A stretch of 64,000 nt of DNA from Leptoclinus maculatus (Eukaryota; Chordata; Actinopteri; Perciformes; Stichaeidae): the NCBI GenBank assembly GCA_032191485.1, contig JAVDOI010000004.1:22702943-22766942 (forward strand). The letters run 5' to 3'. The translations under genes and the position numbers were made by a program. This document shows, piece by piece, positions 62,485 to 64,000 of this stretch. Position 1 is the first letter of the stretch. Each line of letters starts with the position of its first letter. The notes beneath the pieces were generated by a model. The model had not been told where the DNA came from and did no database searches. It saw only the letters and a list, made by a program, of their open reading frames with translations.

Positions 62485-64000
62485 CGACTCCCTGTTCTCT
62501 GCACCCCGATGTCAATGACGTTATGAAGGGAGTCCTCTCTCTAAAAATCACTCCACAGGTGAGTTTCATTTCTAGCTTAAACAAGATGATTACAAGACCA
62601 ACAGAAGGCAACATTGCCAAACACGTGCAAAATAAAAGAGACAGGGAATCTGTAAGTATTTTTCTCGTCCACATCGCTGCAAATACCAGCTGGGCTCAAA
62701 ACCAGATCCAGCTAATGTTGTCACAACTCGTAAACATTGAAATGTTTAAAAAGGAGAGCGGACTCTGGTCTCGTCTCGCTCTGCCATGAAACATTGTAAA
62801 TCAAATAAAGCCTTCCTTCAGAGTCTCAGGATGGATTTGAGTTGCTGACATGACAGATCCATTAGACACACCTCCTCCTAAACCCGGTCAGAGGACACCG
62901 ACCCTGACCCAGGTGCACATATGAAACAAATGAAAGAGTCCACCTGATCGTACACTCGAACCCCTTTGGATCCAGCCTGTTTGGGCTATGTGGTTACACG
63001 TGGAGCTGTGCCCCAGGGGGATTATGGGTAATTAATGACAGAGTTGAGGGTGGCAAGAGTCTCTGTCTCTGATTGACCCGGTTTGACCCTCTCCGCTCTC
63101 GTTGCTGTGGCGATCGGTCCGCCTCGTTCCCTTTGGGTGACTTGGGGGCGAATCCCCAGGGCGACAAGGTGGTCTCTGCTGGGTGGGCATGAGCGAGCGG
63201 AGTGGGCTGGGGGGGGTTTCAGATGGGTACAATTACACTCTGTAGAAAAGAGGAGTCCTTGTCCTACCTTTGCTCCACGACCTGAGGGGGGGGGGGGTCA
63301 ATCCTTCTTGCCCCACCTCACCCCCATTCATCTCTGTTTACAGGATGCAAGTCTTTGCTGTTACTCGGCAGTAGGGGGCAATGCTGATCTACTGGGTCCC
63401 AAGAGGGCGGCAGGAAAGTGGCCGAGCAAGTTCTGAGAGATTACTGTCAGTTTTGGTTTTGATAGCCCGACAATCCATTAACTGTTTGTTGCATTATTCT
63501 CCGAAACGCCAGAGGGCGAACAAACAAAAGGTACTGTGAAGAAGCAAGAAGTCAAAGACTGTAACTCATAGATATGAACATAGACTGTAAAACGCCATAA
63601 ATCAACCTCCACAATGACGAGGAGGGATTGTAATTATCTGTAAACAAAAAAGGCATTTTGCAGCAGTGTAGTTGTTCCTCTTCACCCTTAACTGATCAAT
63701 CACAATGGAATCTTCAACCTGGCAAAAAACAAAAAATAAATCTTTAATCTGGCTCTCAGGGGTCAGTCAGTGTCTACAGAAGACACTCAAAGGTCCTGGA
63801 ATGTTTCTCTGTCTCCATTTCAGATCAGACATACGGACACAAAGACACATGTGCTGTGGGCCGCGACCTCCGCCGGCCTGTGCTCAGCAGGTAGTGACAA
63901 ATGACCTGATAGCTAATCCGTCCTGAGGTGGAGCTTTTCTGCAGCGAACAGAGGGGCCTGTTTGTGACAACAGGAAGTCGACACAATGTTACCAGAGTAA

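Overview
The window looks like the genome of a ray-finned fish, probably a percomorph teleost. It is vertebrate-type DNA with very dense (CA)n/(TG)n microsatellites, teleost-style hAT-like short elements, L2/jockey-like LINE debris and fold-back repeats. There is no sign of bacterial gene structure. Nearly all open frames in it are by-products of simple repeats or non-coding DNA.

The only host gene I can support is scfd2 (Sec1 family domain containing 2), on the minus strand. Three consecutive internal exons are readable: 44455-44743, 8876-9021 and 1807-1941. Their phases fit exactly (0 to 1, 1 to 0, 0 to 0), and the joined protein aligns without gaps across the last two exons to the C-terminal third of vertebrate SCFD2, as I recall that sequence. 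The 5' exons must lie beyond position 64000 and the last exon(s) below position 1, so the whole window is inside the scfd2 transcription unit. The intron between the first two readable exons is 35,433 bp, the next is 6,934 bp, and the flanking introns are at least 19.2 kb and 1.8 kb.

The introns are filled by repeats. The dominant one is a dispersed element of about 470-560 bp, with eleven copies in both orientations. Several copies are flanked by 8-bp target-site duplications, which points to a non-autonomous hAT-like transposon. Nine copies carry a near-consensus CTCF-type motif, most carry a YY1-type CAAGATGGCG motif, and some carry a CRE-type TGACGTCA. One copy is split by a second, different hAT element (880 bp, 8-bp duplication, decayed GTF2IRD2/Charlie-type transposase). 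Also present are two LINE reverse-transcriptase fragments plus a short third, fold-back elements, a minisatellite-bearing element in two very unequal copies, a 39-bp minisatellite, and a compound (TTTTA)-(TTTCA)-(TTTTA) pentanucleotide tract in scfd2 sense orientation.

Two scfd2 splice sites have dinucleotide repeats beside them: a (UG)n tract directly before the 44743 acceptor, and a (CA)n tract just after the weak 8875 donor. These, and the dispersed CTCF/YY1-bearing transposon, are the most interesting signals. All alignments were done by eye; no search was run.
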